DNA of 52,214 bases, taken from Massilia polaris. GTDB lineage: Bacteria; Pseudomonadota; Gammaproteobacteria; Burkholderiales; Burkholderiaceae_D. The stretch is taken from the NCBI RefSeq assembly GCF_012927275.1, contig NZ_JABBGG010000018.1:1-52214 (forward strand), given 5' to 3'. The position numbers were made by a program, and so were the translations under genes. The stretch's first letter is position 1, and each line of letters starts with the position of its first letter. Shown here in pieces: positions 9,625 through 19,338 of the stretch. The notes under the pieces were generated by a model, which saw nothing but the letters and a program-made list of their open reading frames with translations, did no database searches and was not told the DNA's origin.

Positions 9625-10743
9625 TTACCTGATCTGGTTGATCAGCGCGGTGCCGGACACCACCACGCGGTTATCGCCACTGAGCCCTTTGACGATCACG
9701 ATAGTACGGGCGTCGAGCGCTTTGGCTTCCACCGGCAGTGCGATGAAACGCTGCGCCCCTGACTTGATCCAGACGACCGTCTCGTTGGCCTGGTTGCGGG
9801 CAAGCGCTTCGGCAGGAAGCGCGACGCCTCTCACCCTGGTGCTCAGTTTTGCGAGAACGGTCACAGGCTGGCCGATAGCAAGGCCGAGATCGGCGCCGCT
9901 TGCGCGGAAGTTGATGGGCAGGGCGCCGTCGCGCAGCGAGCGGGCGCCGCCCAGCAGGGTTAGCTTCACCGAGGGCGACTGGACCAGCGTGGCTTCGGTG
10001 ATGCGGCCGGCAAGACCAACATCGGTGGCGAGTGCCTCCACCAGCATACGCCCGGGATCGACGATATCGAACAGCACGTCGCGCGACTCCACGATTTGAC
10101 CGTTCAGGATTGACGCGCTGGCGATCACGCCGCTGGCCGGCGCGGCAATGCTCTCGACACCGCCGATCGATGCGGCTACGGCCCGTTCGCGCCCGATGAC
10201 GCTCGTCAGTTCTGCCCTTGCCGCCTCGATATCCTTGGCTGGCACCGTGCCTTCGAGGGACTCGAGGCGCCGTACCCGGCGTGCGAGCAAGGTCCGATTC
10301 GCGCGAAGCTCAGCCAACTGGGCGGCCTGATTGCCACGCTCGATGGCGCCATCGACCGGGCGGATGCGGGCCAGGACCTGGCCTTTGCGAACCTGTTGCC
10401 CAGCAACCGGAAGGCCATTGGGTCCGGGCTCGATGCGTCCGGAAAATGGCGCCTGGACGCGGCCGCCTGCATTCGGATCCATGCTGGCACGGGCGTTCAG
10501 CTCGACAGTCAGCGGATGGTCCGCCTCCTGCGCCATGATCGTGCGGATCGCCATGCGTCGCTGGGCCAGCTTCGGCACGTTGACGCTGCCGTCCGGCAGG
10601 CGGGCCAGCCCGCCAGTAGTACCCGTGGCCTGATCGTCAAGGTGCTCGCCGTTTGGGCCATGGGCGCCGGGGGAAGCCAGCGCAGGGAGTACCAGCATTG
10701 CGCTCAGGATAAAGCCGGCAAATCGGGTAGGGAAGGATGTCAT
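9625..10743 (-). CDS. RND efflux periplasmic adaptor (membrane fusion protein)
   Basis: A 372-residue periplasmic adaptor linking the RND pump to the outer-membrane channel. The signal peptide ([13 protein letters not shown]) is followed by [14 protein letters not shown] barrel-sandwich half-motif, [32 protein letters not shown], lies near residues 80-110; a helical hairpin ([18 protein letters not shown]) and its partner half ([20 protein letters not shown]) follow. The gene is coupled to the pump gene and to the preceding small-protein gene by gaps of a few bases. Its N-terminal [13 protein letters not shown] is repeated almost exactly in that upstream protein, an unusual sharing. Metal specificity is not deducible. 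Confidence 0.92.
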   Translation of the reverse strand: MTSFPTRFAGFILSAMLVLPALASPGAHGPNGEHLDDQATGTTGGLARLPDGSVNVPKLAQRRMAIRTIMAQEADHPLTVELNARASMDPNAGGRVQAPFSGRIEPGPNGLPVAGQQVRKGQVLARIRPVDGAIERGNQAAQLAELRANRTLLARRVRRLESLEGTVPAKDIEAARAELTSVIGRERAVAASIGGVESIAAPASGVIASASILNGQIVESRDVLFDIVDPGRMLVEALATDVGLAGRITEATLVQSPSVKLTLLGGARSLRDGALPINFRASGADLGLAIGQPVTVLAKLSTRVRGVALPAEALARNQANETVVWIKSGAQRFIALPVEAKALDARTIVIVKGLSGDNRVVVSGTALINQIR

Positions 10744-10744
10744 C

Positions 10745-11293
10745 TTATTTTTCCTTGCGGTTCAGGCGGCGGCGTGCAATTACAATCGCGGCGACGATTG
10801 CCGCGGCGAGCGCGGCCCCAATGCCCAAAGGCCAGCCATCAAATTGATCGTGCTCCGCGGTTGGTTCTGTGCGCACGACCAGCGTGCCTTCGAGCAGGTC
10901 GCTTTCGTCGCCGGCGATCAAGGTAAACAACAATGGATGCGAGCCTGGTTTCGAGAGTGCTGCGAGCAATTTCGGATCGTCAATCGCGTAGTCACCGATA
11001 TCCGCATGGAATTTCGCCTGCGCCTTTAAGCCCTTGTACGCGACTTCGAGCTTGCCGTTTAATACTGGCGCGTTGGTCTCGTACCGGTCGATCAGGACCG
11101 ACAGCTCGCCGCCAGCGAGGTGGCCGACCAGCTCGAACGATTCGGTGAAGGTTTCAACCCGCGCTACCGCGGTGCCGCCCGCCGTTGCAGCCGGGCCGTC
11201 AAGGTGCTCGCCGTTGGGGCCGTGCGCGCCGGGCGAAGCGAAGGCCGGGGACATTGCGCACAGGGCGAGCAGGAGTATGTTTATAAATTTCAT
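10745..11293 (-). CDS. Small exported, membrane-anchored protein of the metal efflux operon
   Basis: A 182-residue protein with a signal peptide (MKFINILLLALCAMSPAFA). The mature start [15 protein letters not shown] is nearly identical to that of the adaptor encoded next. A beta-rich domain follows (SFELVGHLAGGELSVLIDRYETNAPVLNGKLEV). One C-terminal helix, WPLGIGAALAAAIVAAIVIA, with a basic RRRLNRKEK end anchors it in the inner membrane with the domain in the periplasm. It overlaps the CzcC-like gene by 4 bp (ATGA) and ends 1 bp before the adaptor gene, so the genes are translationally coupled. It may hand metal to the adaptor, judging from the shared His-containing N-terminus. Not assigned to a named family. 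Confidence 0.82.
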   Translation of the reverse strand: MKFINILLLALCAMSPAFASPGAHGPNGEHLDGPAATAGGTAVARVETFTESFELVGHLAGGELSVLIDRYETNAPVLNGKLEVAYKGLKAQAKFHADIGDYAIDDPKLLAALSKPGSHPLLFTLIAGDESDLLEGTLVVRTEPTAEHDQFDGWPLGIGAALAAAIVAAIVIARRRLNRKEK

Positions 11294-12513
11294 GGAAGAA
11301 TTCCTCGTGCTTGATTAAGTTGGGCGTGTGCCAGGCCCAGCGCAACGCGCTGCTGGCGCACCGCAACATCCGCTTCATGGGTCAGTGCGTTCGCGCGCAA
11401 TACTTCTGCAAGACCCCGTTCGCCGAGGCGGAACGCGTTTTCGATTAGTGATCTGTATTCGTGCAGCGCGGTAGCGCGACTGGTTGCAGCGTCCAGTGCG
11501 GCCTGGGCGTTCGCCAGCTGTTCCTGTGCCAACGACGCGTCCAGCGCCACGCTGGCTTCGGCTTGCGCAGCGTCGGCAGCTGCAGTTGCGATCTGGGTTC
11601 GTGCCAGGGTTTCCGCGGGACGGTTGCGGGCCTCACTGCCGAGTGGGATCTGCAAGGCGATTCCGATGCTTCGGTTCGGCTCGCCCAGATTGCGTTCCTG
11701 CTCATGGCGAAGCGATACGGCAAAGCTTGGCGGAGCGCCGCGTGCCGCTTCGGCCATGCGTAATCCCGCCTGCGCGCGCGATACAGTGGCCCGGGCTGCG
11801 GCGAGGCGAGCGTTGACCGGCTCGGCAACATCGCGCAGCGGCTCAGGTTCCAAGGATGGAAGGTCGGGAAATCCGGTCAGCACCCGGTAGCGCGCCAGTG
11901 CCTCGGCCGCCCTGGTCCTTGCAAGCGCAACGTCGACTTGCGCGGCGTGCACTTCCTGTTGGGCGAGCAAACCGTCGCTGCGTGCCAGGTCGCCAGCCCG
12001 GACCCGGCGCGCCACAGCGGCGGCGAGTTGCTCCATGTGGTGGAGGTGATCGTCTTTCTCCGCCAACACCTCGCGGGCGGCGGCCGCTTCCCACAGCCGG
12101 ATACGGACTTCGCCGGCTACGGCAAGGCGGGCCTGCAGGAGCTGCGCAGACACTTCCTCGCTGCTGCGCGCCGCCCACGCCTCGCGCGTTGTTTTCTGAC
12201 CTGGCAACCAGACAGGCGCAGAGAGCGACAGCTCGGACTCGCGCTGTTCGCGCTGGCTGGGCGAACGATCGTTACGTTGCGACAGGCTGAGTGTCGGGCT
12301 TCCGGCGATCCACGACCGCGCAGTCGAGCGTGCGGCCGCCGCTTCCTCCTGGCGCGCTTCCAATGTGCTGACCTGGGCTGAGCGCGCCCAGGCATTCTCG
12401 ATAACGGTTTTCAGGGTGGCGCCGGTTACGGGCGCGAACGGCGCGGCTACTGCCAGACACGGCAGGAAGATAGCAGCACCGGCAATGCATAAAGACAAGC
12501 GACAAGCGCGCAT
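11290..12513 (-). CDS. TolC-family outer-membrane factor, CzcC-like
   Basis: A 407-residue outer-membrane channel subunit for the metal RND complex. The signal peptide (LCIAGAAIFLPCLAVAAPF) is followed by two OEP repeats rich in Ala/Arg/Glu heptads (IENAWARSAQVSTLEARQEEAAAAR; LRMAEAARGAPPSFAVSLRHEQERN). LPSLEPEPLRDVAEPVNARLAAARATV is the usual inter-repeat linker of CzcC/CusC relatives. There is no lipobox. It overlaps the next gene by ATGA. The gene upstream encodes the CzcI-like protein, so the order is I-C-small-B-A, close to czcICBA. Confidence 0.9.
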   Translation of the reverse strand: MRACRLSLCIAGAAIFLPCLAVAAPFAPVTGATLKTVIENAWARSAQVSTLEARQEEAAAARSTARSWIAGSPTLSLSQRNDRSPSQREQRESELSLSAPVWLPGQKTTREAWAARSSEEVSAQLLQARLAVAGEVRIRLWEAAAAREVLAEKDDHLHHMEQLAAAVARRVRAGDLARSDGLLAQQEVHAAQVDVALARTRAAEALARYRVLTGFPDLPSLEPEPLRDVAEPVNARLAAARATVSRAQAGLRMAEAARGAPPSFAVSLRHEQERNLGEPNRSIGIALQIPLGSEARNRPAETLARTQIATAAADAAQAEASVALDASLAQEQLANAQAALDAATSRATALHEYRSLIENAFRLGERGLAEVLRANALTHEADVAVRQQRVALGLAHAQLNQARGILP

Positions 12514-12526
12514 GGGTTCTCCATCG

Positions 12527-12545
12527 GGTGATCAATAGAATCACC
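12527..12545. other. Short stem-loop before the CzcC-like gene
   Basis: Inverted repeat GGTGAT / ATCACC with a 7-nt loop sits 14-32 bp upstream of the CzcC-like start. It could tune translation or mark a processing point between the CzcI-like and CzcC-like genes. Short enough to be chance. Confidence 0.25.
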
Positions 12546-12593
12546 GAGGGCAGGCGAACGGACGGGACGAAAGCCGCGCCCAGAGCGTGTCGA

Positions 12594-12977
12594 TTACGTG
12601 CGAATCGATCCCTCGGCAGTTTGGCCGGGGGCTGGGGACGGGGGGCGAAGCGGATCGTCCAGATACGGATCGGGAATGAAACGCGAAAACTCGGCCTTCA
12701 AGACCGAAACGAGCTGTTCAGGCGCGCTCGGGAGTTTCGGGACAGAGAGATCGGCAGGCTGCGGCGAGCAAGTGTGATCCTGGGCGTGCTGCGCCGACTC
12801 GTCCGAATCGTCGTAATGGACCGAGCCATCGCCATCGTGATGGTGCTGGACGTGGTTGTCGTGTTCGATCTGGTGCGCCATGTTGGCGCCGCCTCCGGAC
12901 AGGAGCGCGCCGACCTGCAGAGCGAAGCTTTGCAAGGGCAGGCACATCAGAAGGGCGATACAGATGAGTCGACGCAC
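12594..12977 (-). CDS. CzcI-like small exported His-rich protein
   Basis: A 127-residue protein with a signal peptide (MRRLICIALLMCLPLQSFA) and a His/Asp-rich stretch HQIEHDNHVQHHHDGDGSVH near residues 36-55, likely to bind divalent metal. A Pro-rich C-terminus follows (FIPDPYLDDPLRPPSPAPG), a pattern found at the end of CzcI-type proteins that precede czcCBA. As the first gene of the minus-strand operon it may take part in metal-dependent regulation, as proposed for CzcI. There is no two-component pair or MerR gene next to it. Family assignment is by size, position and tail motif. Confidence 0.72.
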   Translation of the reverse strand: MRRLICIALLMCLPLQSFALQVGALLSGGGANMAHQIEHDNHVQHHHDGDGSVHYDDSDESAQHAQDHTCSPQPADLSVPKLPSAPEQLVSVLKAEFSRFIPDPYLDDPLRPPSPAPGQTAEGSIRT

Positions 12978-13089
12978 GAATAATCCTTGGGAATACCGGC
13001 GCGATTATAGCAGTCGGGACTGCCAGGATAAAAATATCGACGTCCGATAAAGCGAAACGGTGACGGCGGCATTCGCTGCAGTTGTCCGA

Positions 13090-14499
13090 TCAGGGGCCGC
13101 CCCAGCCACCGGCCAGCGCCTTATACACGACCACTAGCGATCCCGCCGCAGCCGCCTGCGCCTGCGCCAGCCGGTCGCGCGCCGACAACAGCTCGCGCTC
13201 TGCATCCAGTACGACCAGAAAGTCGGTCATGCCGACGGCGAAGCGCTCGCGTGCAATCAAGGCGGCCTGTTCCGACGACATGACCGCGGCGTACAGCAGC
13301 GCCGCCTGCTGCTGCGAACGCGTGTAGTGGATGAAGGCGCCCTCGGTCTCCTCGAGCGCCGCAAGCACGGCGCGTTCGTAGTTGGCAACGGCTGCATCGG
13401 CCCTTGCATCAGATGCGGCGATACTGGCACGGATGCGGCCGAAGTCCAACAGGTTCCACACCAACTGGGCGCCGAGGTTGTAGGCGTATGACGCGCCCTT
13501 GCCAATGTCGGCGGCGTGCGAGGCGTTCTGGCCGATGGTGCCACCGAGAGTTATGGTCGGGAACCAGGCGCTGCGTGCCACGCCTGCGTTGGCCGCCGCC
13601 GCCGCAAGTTGCGCTTCAGCCAGCTGTACGTCCGGCCGGCGGCGCAAAAGGTTTTCCGGCGTGCCGATGCCGCCCAGGTCGACGACTCTCAGTCCAGGCA
13701 AGGGACGCACTACCTGCAATTCGGCATCAAGCCCGGATGGTGGCAAGCCGCATAGTACCGCCAGCCGGTAGCGGGTACGTGCCAGCGCGGACTCGATGGC
13801 AGGCACGGTGGCGGCAGTTGAGTTGACCAGCGCGCGTGCACGCTCTGTATCCAGCGCCGTGCCCCGCCCGGCACCTTCACGAGCCTCTACCAGTTGCTGA
13901 GCTGCCCGCTGGGTCTCCAGCGAAGCGACAGCCACACGCAGTTGCTCCTGCAGGCCGCGCAGGTTGAAGTAGTTGCGCGCCACCTCGGCGGCGATGCTCA
14001 ACTGGGCTGCGCGATAGCCCGCCTCGCCCGCCAGCACGCCTGCCTGCGCCGCGCGGCGGGTACCGCTCAAGCGGCCGAAGACATCTACTTCCCACAGCAC
14101 ATCCAGCCCGACGGAATAGGCGTTGTCCGTCTTCGGCTCGCCATTACTGTCCTTGGCGCGCACGCGGGCGGCGCCGGCGCCGACGTTCACGGAAGGCCAC
14201 ATGTCGGCACTGGCAAAGCGGCCGGCGGCGCGTGCTTCGGCGAGGCTGGCGGCAGCAGTACGCACGTCAGTATTGGCCTTCAAAGCCCGCTGCACGAGGG
14301 ACGACAGCTGCTCGTCCTCAAATCGCCGCCAGAATTCAGCAACCGGCTCGTCGGTCACCGCCTTGTCCGGCGCATTGACAAAGCCAGCCTGCGCAGGCGG
14401 CTGGTAGCGCGCGAGCTGCGGCGCGTGGGAACAGGCGGCCAGGCACGACAACGCGAGCAGGGCGCCTGCCCGGCCGAGGAAGTAGGGCGCGCGACTCAT
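13090..14499 (-). CDS. RND efflux outer-membrane lipoprotein, NodT/OprN type
   Basis: A 469-residue outer-membrane channel with a lipobox (LSCLAACSHAP), so an N-terminally acylated factor of the NodT/OprM/OprN class. Two OEP repeats are present: VAEFWRRFEDEQLSSLVQRALKANTDVRTA in the first half; LLRRRPDVQLAEAQLAAAAANAGVARSAWFPTITLGG and LVWNLLDFGRIRASI in the second. Both are diagnostic. The gene overlaps the RND pump gene by 4 bp and is the last of a three-gene multidrug efflux operon (adaptor-pump-channel), separate from the metal operon that starts about 110 bp further left on the map. Confidence 0.92.
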   Translation of the reverse strand: MSRAPYFLGRAGALLALSCLAACSHAPQLARYQPPAQAGFVNAPDKAVTDEPVAEFWRRFEDEQLSSLVQRALKANTDVRTAAASLAEARAAGRFASADMWPSVNVGAGAARVRAKDSNGEPKTDNAYSVGLDVLWEVDVFGRLSGTRRAAQAGVLAGEAGYRAAQLSIAAEVARNYFNLRGLQEQLRVAVASLETQRAAQQLVEAREGAGRGTALDTERARALVNSTAATVPAIESALARTRYRLAVLCGLPPSGLDAELQVVRPLPGLRVVDLGGIGTPENLLRRRPDVQLAEAQLAAAAANAGVARSAWFPTITLGGTIGQNASHAADIGKGASYAYNLGAQLVWNLLDFGRIRASIAASDARADAAVANYERAVLAALEETEGAFIHYTRSQQQAALLYAAVMSSEQAALIARERFAVGMTDFLVVLDAERELLSARDRLAQAQAAAAGSLVVVYKALAGGWGGP

Positions 14500-17400
14500 G
14501 ATTCCCCCTTTTTTGGTGGCTGGTCGGCATCGTCAATGCCGGCATGGAAGGGATGGGCAGCGGCGTCCACGGCGCGACGCACTTCGGCCGCGTGTTCACG
14601 TCGTTTCGCCGTGCCCTTGCGCACCATGCTGTAGAACACCGGCGTCAGGAAAATGCCGAAGAAGGTCACGCCGACCATGCCGGAGAACACCGCAATCCCC
14701 ATCGCGCGCCGCATTTCACTGCCCGCACCGCTACCAAGGATCAACGGGATCACGCCGGCGCAGAACGCGATGGACGTCATCAGGATAGGGCGCAAGCGCA
14801 GGTGGCATGCCTCCAGCACAGCCTCGACCATCGGCATCCCGCGTTCCTCCAGCTCCTTGGCAAATTCCACGATCAGGATGGCGTTCTTGCAGGCCAGGCC
14901 GACCAGTACCACCAGGGCCACTTGAGTGAAGATGTTCAGGTCACCCGTCTGCCTGAATGGAGGGAAATGCGATAGCCAGACGCCAAATAGAGCGCACAGG
15001 ATACACATCGGCACGATCAGGATGATGGCAAGTGGCAGGCTCCAGCTTTCATACTGAGCGGTGAGTACCAGCACGACCAGTACCACTGACACGAGCAGCA
15101 CTGCTGCCAGTGTGGGGATCTTGATGCCGAAACCGGGCAGCGTTACGTCACGGGTCAGGCGGTCCTGGTAGGTCAAATCGGTCCATTCGAAGCCCATTCC
15201 TCGGGGCAGGCCCTGGACCATTTTTTCGATCTCGTTTTCCGCCTGGCCGCTGGAGAAGCCGGGCTTCGGCGCGCCGTTGATGTCGGCAGCCGGGAAACCG
15301 TTGTAGCGCGTGACGCGCGTCGGTCCGAACGTCGGCTGGATCTGCATGACTGCGCCCAGTTGCACCATCTGGCCGGCATCATTGCGGGTCTGCAAGCGCG
15401 CGATGTTGTCTGAATTGGCACGGAAGGGCGCATCTGCCTGCACCACGACCTGGTAAGTCTTGCCGAACCGCGTGAAATCGTTCACGTACAGCGAACCAAG
15501 GTTGATTTGCAGCGTGTCGTAAATCGACTGTAGCGGCAGCCCCATTTGCTTGGCTTTGGTACGGTCGACATCAGCGAACAACTGGGGCACATTGATGTCG
15601 TAGGTGGAGTATGGCGTCGCAATCGTCGACTTAGGGTTGCCGTAAATCGGCCCCAGCAAGCCCCACACGCTGCCGTACAGCGCCTGCTCGCCCTGGCCGC
15701 CGCGGTCTTGCACCATTAGCTTGAAGCCGCCGGCCGCACCCAGGCCGTCGACAGCGGGCGGTGGGACGACAAAGATGCGCGCACCCTGCAGTTGCTGCAT
15801 GGCGCCGTTCACTTTGCCCAGGATGGCGTCCTTCGATAAGGCCGCCGATGTGCGGTCCTCGAATGGGGCCAAACCAAAGAACACAATCCCTTCGTTCGGC
15901 GCAGCGGAGAATCCGGCAATCGACAGCCCGGGGAAGCCGATCGAATTCTCAATGCCTGGCACCTTGAGGGCGATATCGCTCATCTCGCGGATTACCTTCT
16001 CGGTCCGGTCCAAGGTGGCCCCAGCGGGCAGTTGCGCCACGCCGATCAGGTATTGCTTGTCCGGCGAAGGAACAAAGCCGCTCGGCACGGCCGCGAACAA
16101 CACCGCAGTCAGAACCAACAGAATGCCGTATACACCAAGCGCCAACGACTTGCGCTTCAGGAGGCCCTCCACGCCTCGACTGTACTTCTTGCTCTGGCGC
16201 TGGAAGAAGCAGTTGAACCAGTGGAAGAAGCGGCCAAACAGCTTGTCCATCCAGATCATCACCTTGTCCTTCTGTGCATCATGGGGGCGCAGCAGCAGGG
16301 CAGCCAGGGCGGGTGACAGGGTCAGCGAGTTGATTGCCGAGATCACCGTCGAAATGGCAATGGTCGCAGCGAACTGCTTGTAGAACTGGCCGGACAAGCC
16401 AGGCACAAAAGTCAATGGGATGAACACGGCGCACAGTACCAGGGCGATAGCGACGATCGGGCCACTGACCTCACTCATTGCCTTGTGTGTCGCTGCGTGT
16501 GGCGTCAGGCCGTCGGCAATGTTGCGCTCAACGTTCTCGACCACGACAATGGCATCGTCCACCACGATACCAATCGATAGCACCAGGCCGAACAGGGTCA
16601 GCGTGTTGATCGAGTAGCCAAGCAACAGCAGCACGCCAAACGTGCCGACAATTGACACGGGCACGGCCAGCAGGGGAATTATCGAAGCACGCCAGGTTTG
16701 CAGGAAGATGATCACCACCAGTACCACCAGCAACACGGCCTCGATCAGCGTGATGACGACCTTTTCGATCGATGTCTGTACGAAACGGGTCGGGTCATAG
16801 ACAATGTCGTAGTCCACCCCTTGCGGAAAGCTTTGCTTTAGTCGGGCCATGGTGGAGCGCACGTTGTCCGACAGCGCAAGCGCATTCGAGCCTGGCGACT
16901 GGAAGATACCGATTGCCACAGCCTCCTTGTTGTTCAACAGGCTGCGTAAGGCGAAGGTACTGGCGCTCATCTCTACGCGACCAATATCCTTGATCCTTAC
17001 TAAGGCTCCGGTGCCGGTGTCGCTGCGGATAATGATGTCTGCGAAGTCCTCCTCCTTGACCAGGCGTCCCTGCGCGTTGATGGCCAGCTGGAACTCTGTA
17101 TTGTTTACTGCAGGCGGTGAACCGACGACACCGGCGGCAACCTGTGCATTTTGCTCACGGATCGCTTGCACTACATCGCCCGCGGTCATATTGCGTGCGG
17201 CGAGTTTCTGCGGATCCAGCCATATGCGCATAGCGTAATCGCCGCCGCCAAAGAACAGGACCGTGCCCGTGCCAGGGATGCGCAGCAGTTCGTCGCGCAC
17301 ATTCAAGTTGGCATAATTGCGCAGGTAGAGCGTGTCGTGGCTGTTATCCCGGCTGACCATATGCACCACCATGGTCAGGCTGGACGACTGCTTCTCGGTG

Positions 17401-17789
17401 GTAACGCCAATCTGGCGCACGATGTCGGGCAGTCGGGGCAGGGCGCGGTTGATGCGGTTCTGGACCGCCGTTTCAGCTTGCTCCGGTACGGTACCGATCT
17501 TGAAGGTGACAGTGATGCTCATGCTGCCATCGGCGGTCGCCTGGCTCTGGTAATACAGCACGTTCTCCAAGCCATTGATCTGCTCTTCCAGCGGTGCCGC
17601 CACCGTTTCCGAAATCACGCGGGGGTTAGCGCCGGGGAACTGAGCGCGCACCACAATCTGTGGCGGTGCCACTTCCGGATATTCCGAGATCGGTAGCTGG
17701 AAGATTGCCAGCAGCCCGGTCATGAAGATGAAGATCGAGATAACGGTGGCAAGGCGTGGGTGCTCAATGAAATACTTTGAGATGTCCAT
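14496..17789 (-). CDS. Multidrug efflux RND pump (HAE1; MexF/AcrB type)
   Basis: A 1097-residue inner-membrane drug/proton antiporter. The start MDISKYFIEHPRLATVISIF and the family motifs LPISEYPEVAPPQIVVRAQFPG, FALRSLLNNKEAVAIGIFQSPGSNAL and TM4 GLVLSIGIVVDDAIVVVENVER (proton-relay Asp pair) are intact. Twelve membrane helices and two periplasmic domains are present. The C-terminus extends about 40 residues beyond AcrB with a charged tail ending PPKKGES. The MDISKYFIEHP start and the asparagine-rich hairpin resemble MexF/BpeF-type pumps. It follows the adaptor gene after a 9-bp gap. No local regulator gene of LysR or TetR type is seen next to it. Confidence 0.93.
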   Translation of the reverse strand: MDISKYFIEHPRLATVISIFIFMTGLLAIFQLPISEYPEVAPPQIVVRAQFPGANPRVISETVAAPLEEQINGLENVLYYQSQATADGSMSITVTFKIGTVPEQAETAVQNRINRALPRLPDIVRQIGVTTEKQSSSLTMVVHMVSRDNSHDTLYLRNYANLNVRDELLRIPGTGTVLFFGGGDYAMRIWLDPQKLAARNMTAGDVVQAIREQNAQVAAGVVGSPPAVNNTEFQLAINAQGRLVKEEDFADIIIRSDTGTGALVRIKDIGRVEMSASTFALRSLLNNKEAVAIGIFQSPGSNALALSDNVRSTMARLKQSFPQGVDYDIVYDPTRFVQTSIEKVVITLIEAVLLVVLVVIIFLQTWRASIIPLLAVPVSIVGTFGVLLLLGYSINTLTLFGLVLSIGIVVDDAIVVVENVERNIADGLTPHAATHKAMSEVSGPIVAIALVLCAVFIPLTFVPGLSGQFYKQFAATIAISTVISAINSLTLSPALAALLLRPHDAQKDKVMIWMDKLFGRFFHWFNCFFQRQSKKYSRGVEGLLKRKSLALGVYGILLVLTAVLFAAVPSGFVPSPDKQYLIGVAQLPAGATLDRTEKVIREMSDIALKVPGIENSIGFPGLSIAGFSAAPNEGIVFFGLAPFEDRTSAALSKDAILGKVNGAMQQLQGARIFVVPPPAVDGLGAAGGFKLMVQDRGGQGEQALYGSVWGLLGPIYGNPKSTIATPYSTYDINVPQLFADVDRTKAKQMGLPLQSIYDTLQINLGSLYVNDFTRFGKTYQVVVQADAPFRANSDNIARLQTRNDAGQMVQLGAVMQIQPTFGPTRVTRYNGFPAADINGAPKPGFSSGQAENEIEKMVQGLPRGMGFEWTDLTYQDRLTRDVTLPGFGIKIPTLAAVLLVSVVLVVLVLTAQYESWSLPLAIILIVPMCILCALFGVWLSHFPPFRQTGDLNIFTQVALVVLVGLACKNAILIVEFAKELEERGMPMVEAVLEACHLRLRPILMTSIAFCAGVIPLILGSGAGSEMRRAMGIAVFSGMVGVTFFGIFLTPVFYSMVRKGTAKRREHAAEVRRAVDAAAHPFHAGIDDADQPPKKGES

Positions 17790-17798
17790 GGCGCCTCC

Positions 17799-18983
17799 TT
17801 AACCCTTGGCCGGAGCGGGCGGGGTGGGCGGCGGGGCGGGGATGGGCATGCCTTTGTCATCCACTTTGAGGACCTGCGGGGTGACGGGGGCGCCGGGGAA
17901 GGCGCGCAGCAGGCCGTCCACGATCACCAGTTCGCCTTCCTTTACGCCTTCGACTACGCGCATTCCATCGATCAGTGCGCCGGGCTTCACTTCGCGCTGC
18001 TCGACGATATTGTTCTTGCCGATTACCAGGACCACCTTGCGCGTCTGGTCGGTGGTCACGGCGCGGTCAGCGACCACGGTGGCGCTGTAGTTGCCACTGC
18101 CGACCAGTTTGAGGCGGACAAACAGGCCGGGGGTGAACAGGCCATCCTTGTTGTCGAACACGGCACGTCCTCGCAGGGAAGCGGTGGCCGGGCTGAGGCG
18201 GTTGTCCACGAAGTCCATCTTGCCCTGGTGGGGGAAGCCTTGTTCATTGGCCAGGCCGAGGTAGATTACGCTGGGAGTATCACGCGAGGAGGGGCGGGTG
18301 CCTTCGCGGGCAGCGCGCATGTATTTGAGGTAGAGAGCTTCGCTGGCGTCGAAGTAGGCGTACACGCGGTCGGTGGACACCACTGTGGTCAGAACCGGAT
18401 CGCCCACGTTGACCAGATTACCTTCGGTGACATTGGCGCGCGAAGTGCGGCCGTCGACCGGCGCGGTGATCTTGGTGAATTCGAGGTTCAGGCGGGCCTG
18501 GGTCAGCGCAGCCTCGCCAGCGCGGATTGAAGAACCGGAATTAGCCGCGGCAGCTTTCAGCTGATCCAGTTCTTGTGCGCTGACGCCGCGCACGGCCACC
18601 AGTTTCTCAGCGCGCGCCAGTTCAGATTTACTTAGCTCCGACTGAGTACGTGCAGATTGTAGCTGTGCTTCGGCTCGTGCCACTTCAGCGGCGTAAGGCC
18701 GGGGATCGACGGTGAACAGCGGATCTCCCTTCTTGGCCAGTTGCCCCTCCTTGAAGTGGACGCGGACCAGGGTACCTGCCACACGCGATCGCACGTCCAC
18801 CGTGTGTGGAGCTTCCAATCGGCCGGTGAATTCATCGAATTCCTGAACCTGTCGCTTGACGACCGGCGCGACCGAAACGGTCGGTGTTTGATCGGCTTGC
18901 TTGGAGGGATCATCCCTCGCACCGCAAGCTGTCAGTGCAGCCAAGACGATAAGCGGGACGAGACGTGCGGCTAGAGCATCCAT
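17799..18983 (-). CDS. Multidrug efflux periplasmic adaptor lipoprotein (MexE type)
   Basis: A 394-residue membrane fusion protein. I place the start at the ATG at 18983, which has an AGGAAGG ribosome site and leads directly into a lipoprotein signal, LVPLIVLAALTACGARDD. A start at 19064 would add an implausible polar leader. The biotinyl-lipoyl halves are RVHFKEGQLAKKGDPLFTVDPRPY and ITAPVDGRTSRANVTEGNLVNVGDPVL. A coiled hairpin lies between them, and a beta-barrel domain with the MexE-like FVDNRLSPATASLRGRAVFDN follows. The C-terminus is Pro-rich. First gene of the adaptor-pump-channel operon; its promoter must lie within 18984-19080. Confidence 0.92.
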   Translation of the reverse strand: MDALAARLVPLIVLAALTACGARDDPSKQADQTPTVSVAPVVKRQVQEFDEFTGRLEAPHTVDVRSRVAGTLVRVHFKEGQLAKKGDPLFTVDPRPYAAEVARAEAQLQSARTQSELSKSELARAEKLVAVRGVSAQELDQLKAAAANSGSSIRAGEAALTQARLNLEFTKITAPVDGRTSRANVTEGNLVNVGDPVLTTVVSTDRVYAYFDASEALYLKYMRAAREGTRPSSRDTPSVIYLGLANEQGFPHQGKMDFVDNRLSPATASLRGRAVFDNKDGLFTPGLFVRLKLVGSGNYSATVVADRAVTTDQTRKVVLVIGKNNIVEQREVKPGALIDGMRVVEGVKEGELVIVDGLLRAFPGAPVTPQVLKVDDKGMPIPAPPPTPPAPAKG

Positions 18984-19081
18984 GGCGAGAACCTTCCTAA
19001 CTGCGTGATACAGCGGATAACGGATTCTTACGGGGTCGCGCCCCAATTTATCATAGATGTGCAATGTGCAGCGGACTAAAG

Positions 19082-19305
19082 CTAGCCCTTCATTAGCTCC
19101 GTTGCCGCCTCATCGATCAATGCCGCCACGTCGACCGGCATGGACGCCAACGAAGCATGGCTTGCTTTCAAGGAACTGATCTTTCTGGCATCGAGCCGAT
19201 CCGCCATGCGGGGGCCGTATCGACGAACACAGACTGTTTAAGGTCATTCCGCAAAAGATCGAGCGTTTTTGCGACGATGGGATAGACTCGTTGTGCGACC
19301 AACAT
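19082..19305 (-). pseudogene. Degenerate small gene, unrecognised
   Basis: From ATG at 19305 the frame reads MLVAQRVYPIVAKTLDLLRN and continues to about residue 42. Then, one frame over, SLKASHASLASMPVDVAALIDEAATELMKG runs to a stop at 19082. Both halves look like protein and together would make about 74 residues, suggesting one frameshift near 19160. It reads away from the rof-like gene. I do not recognise the family. Weak evidence. Confidence 0.3.
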
Positions 19306-19338
19306 TTCTTAACCCAAGCCATTTTCATGGACGGAATC

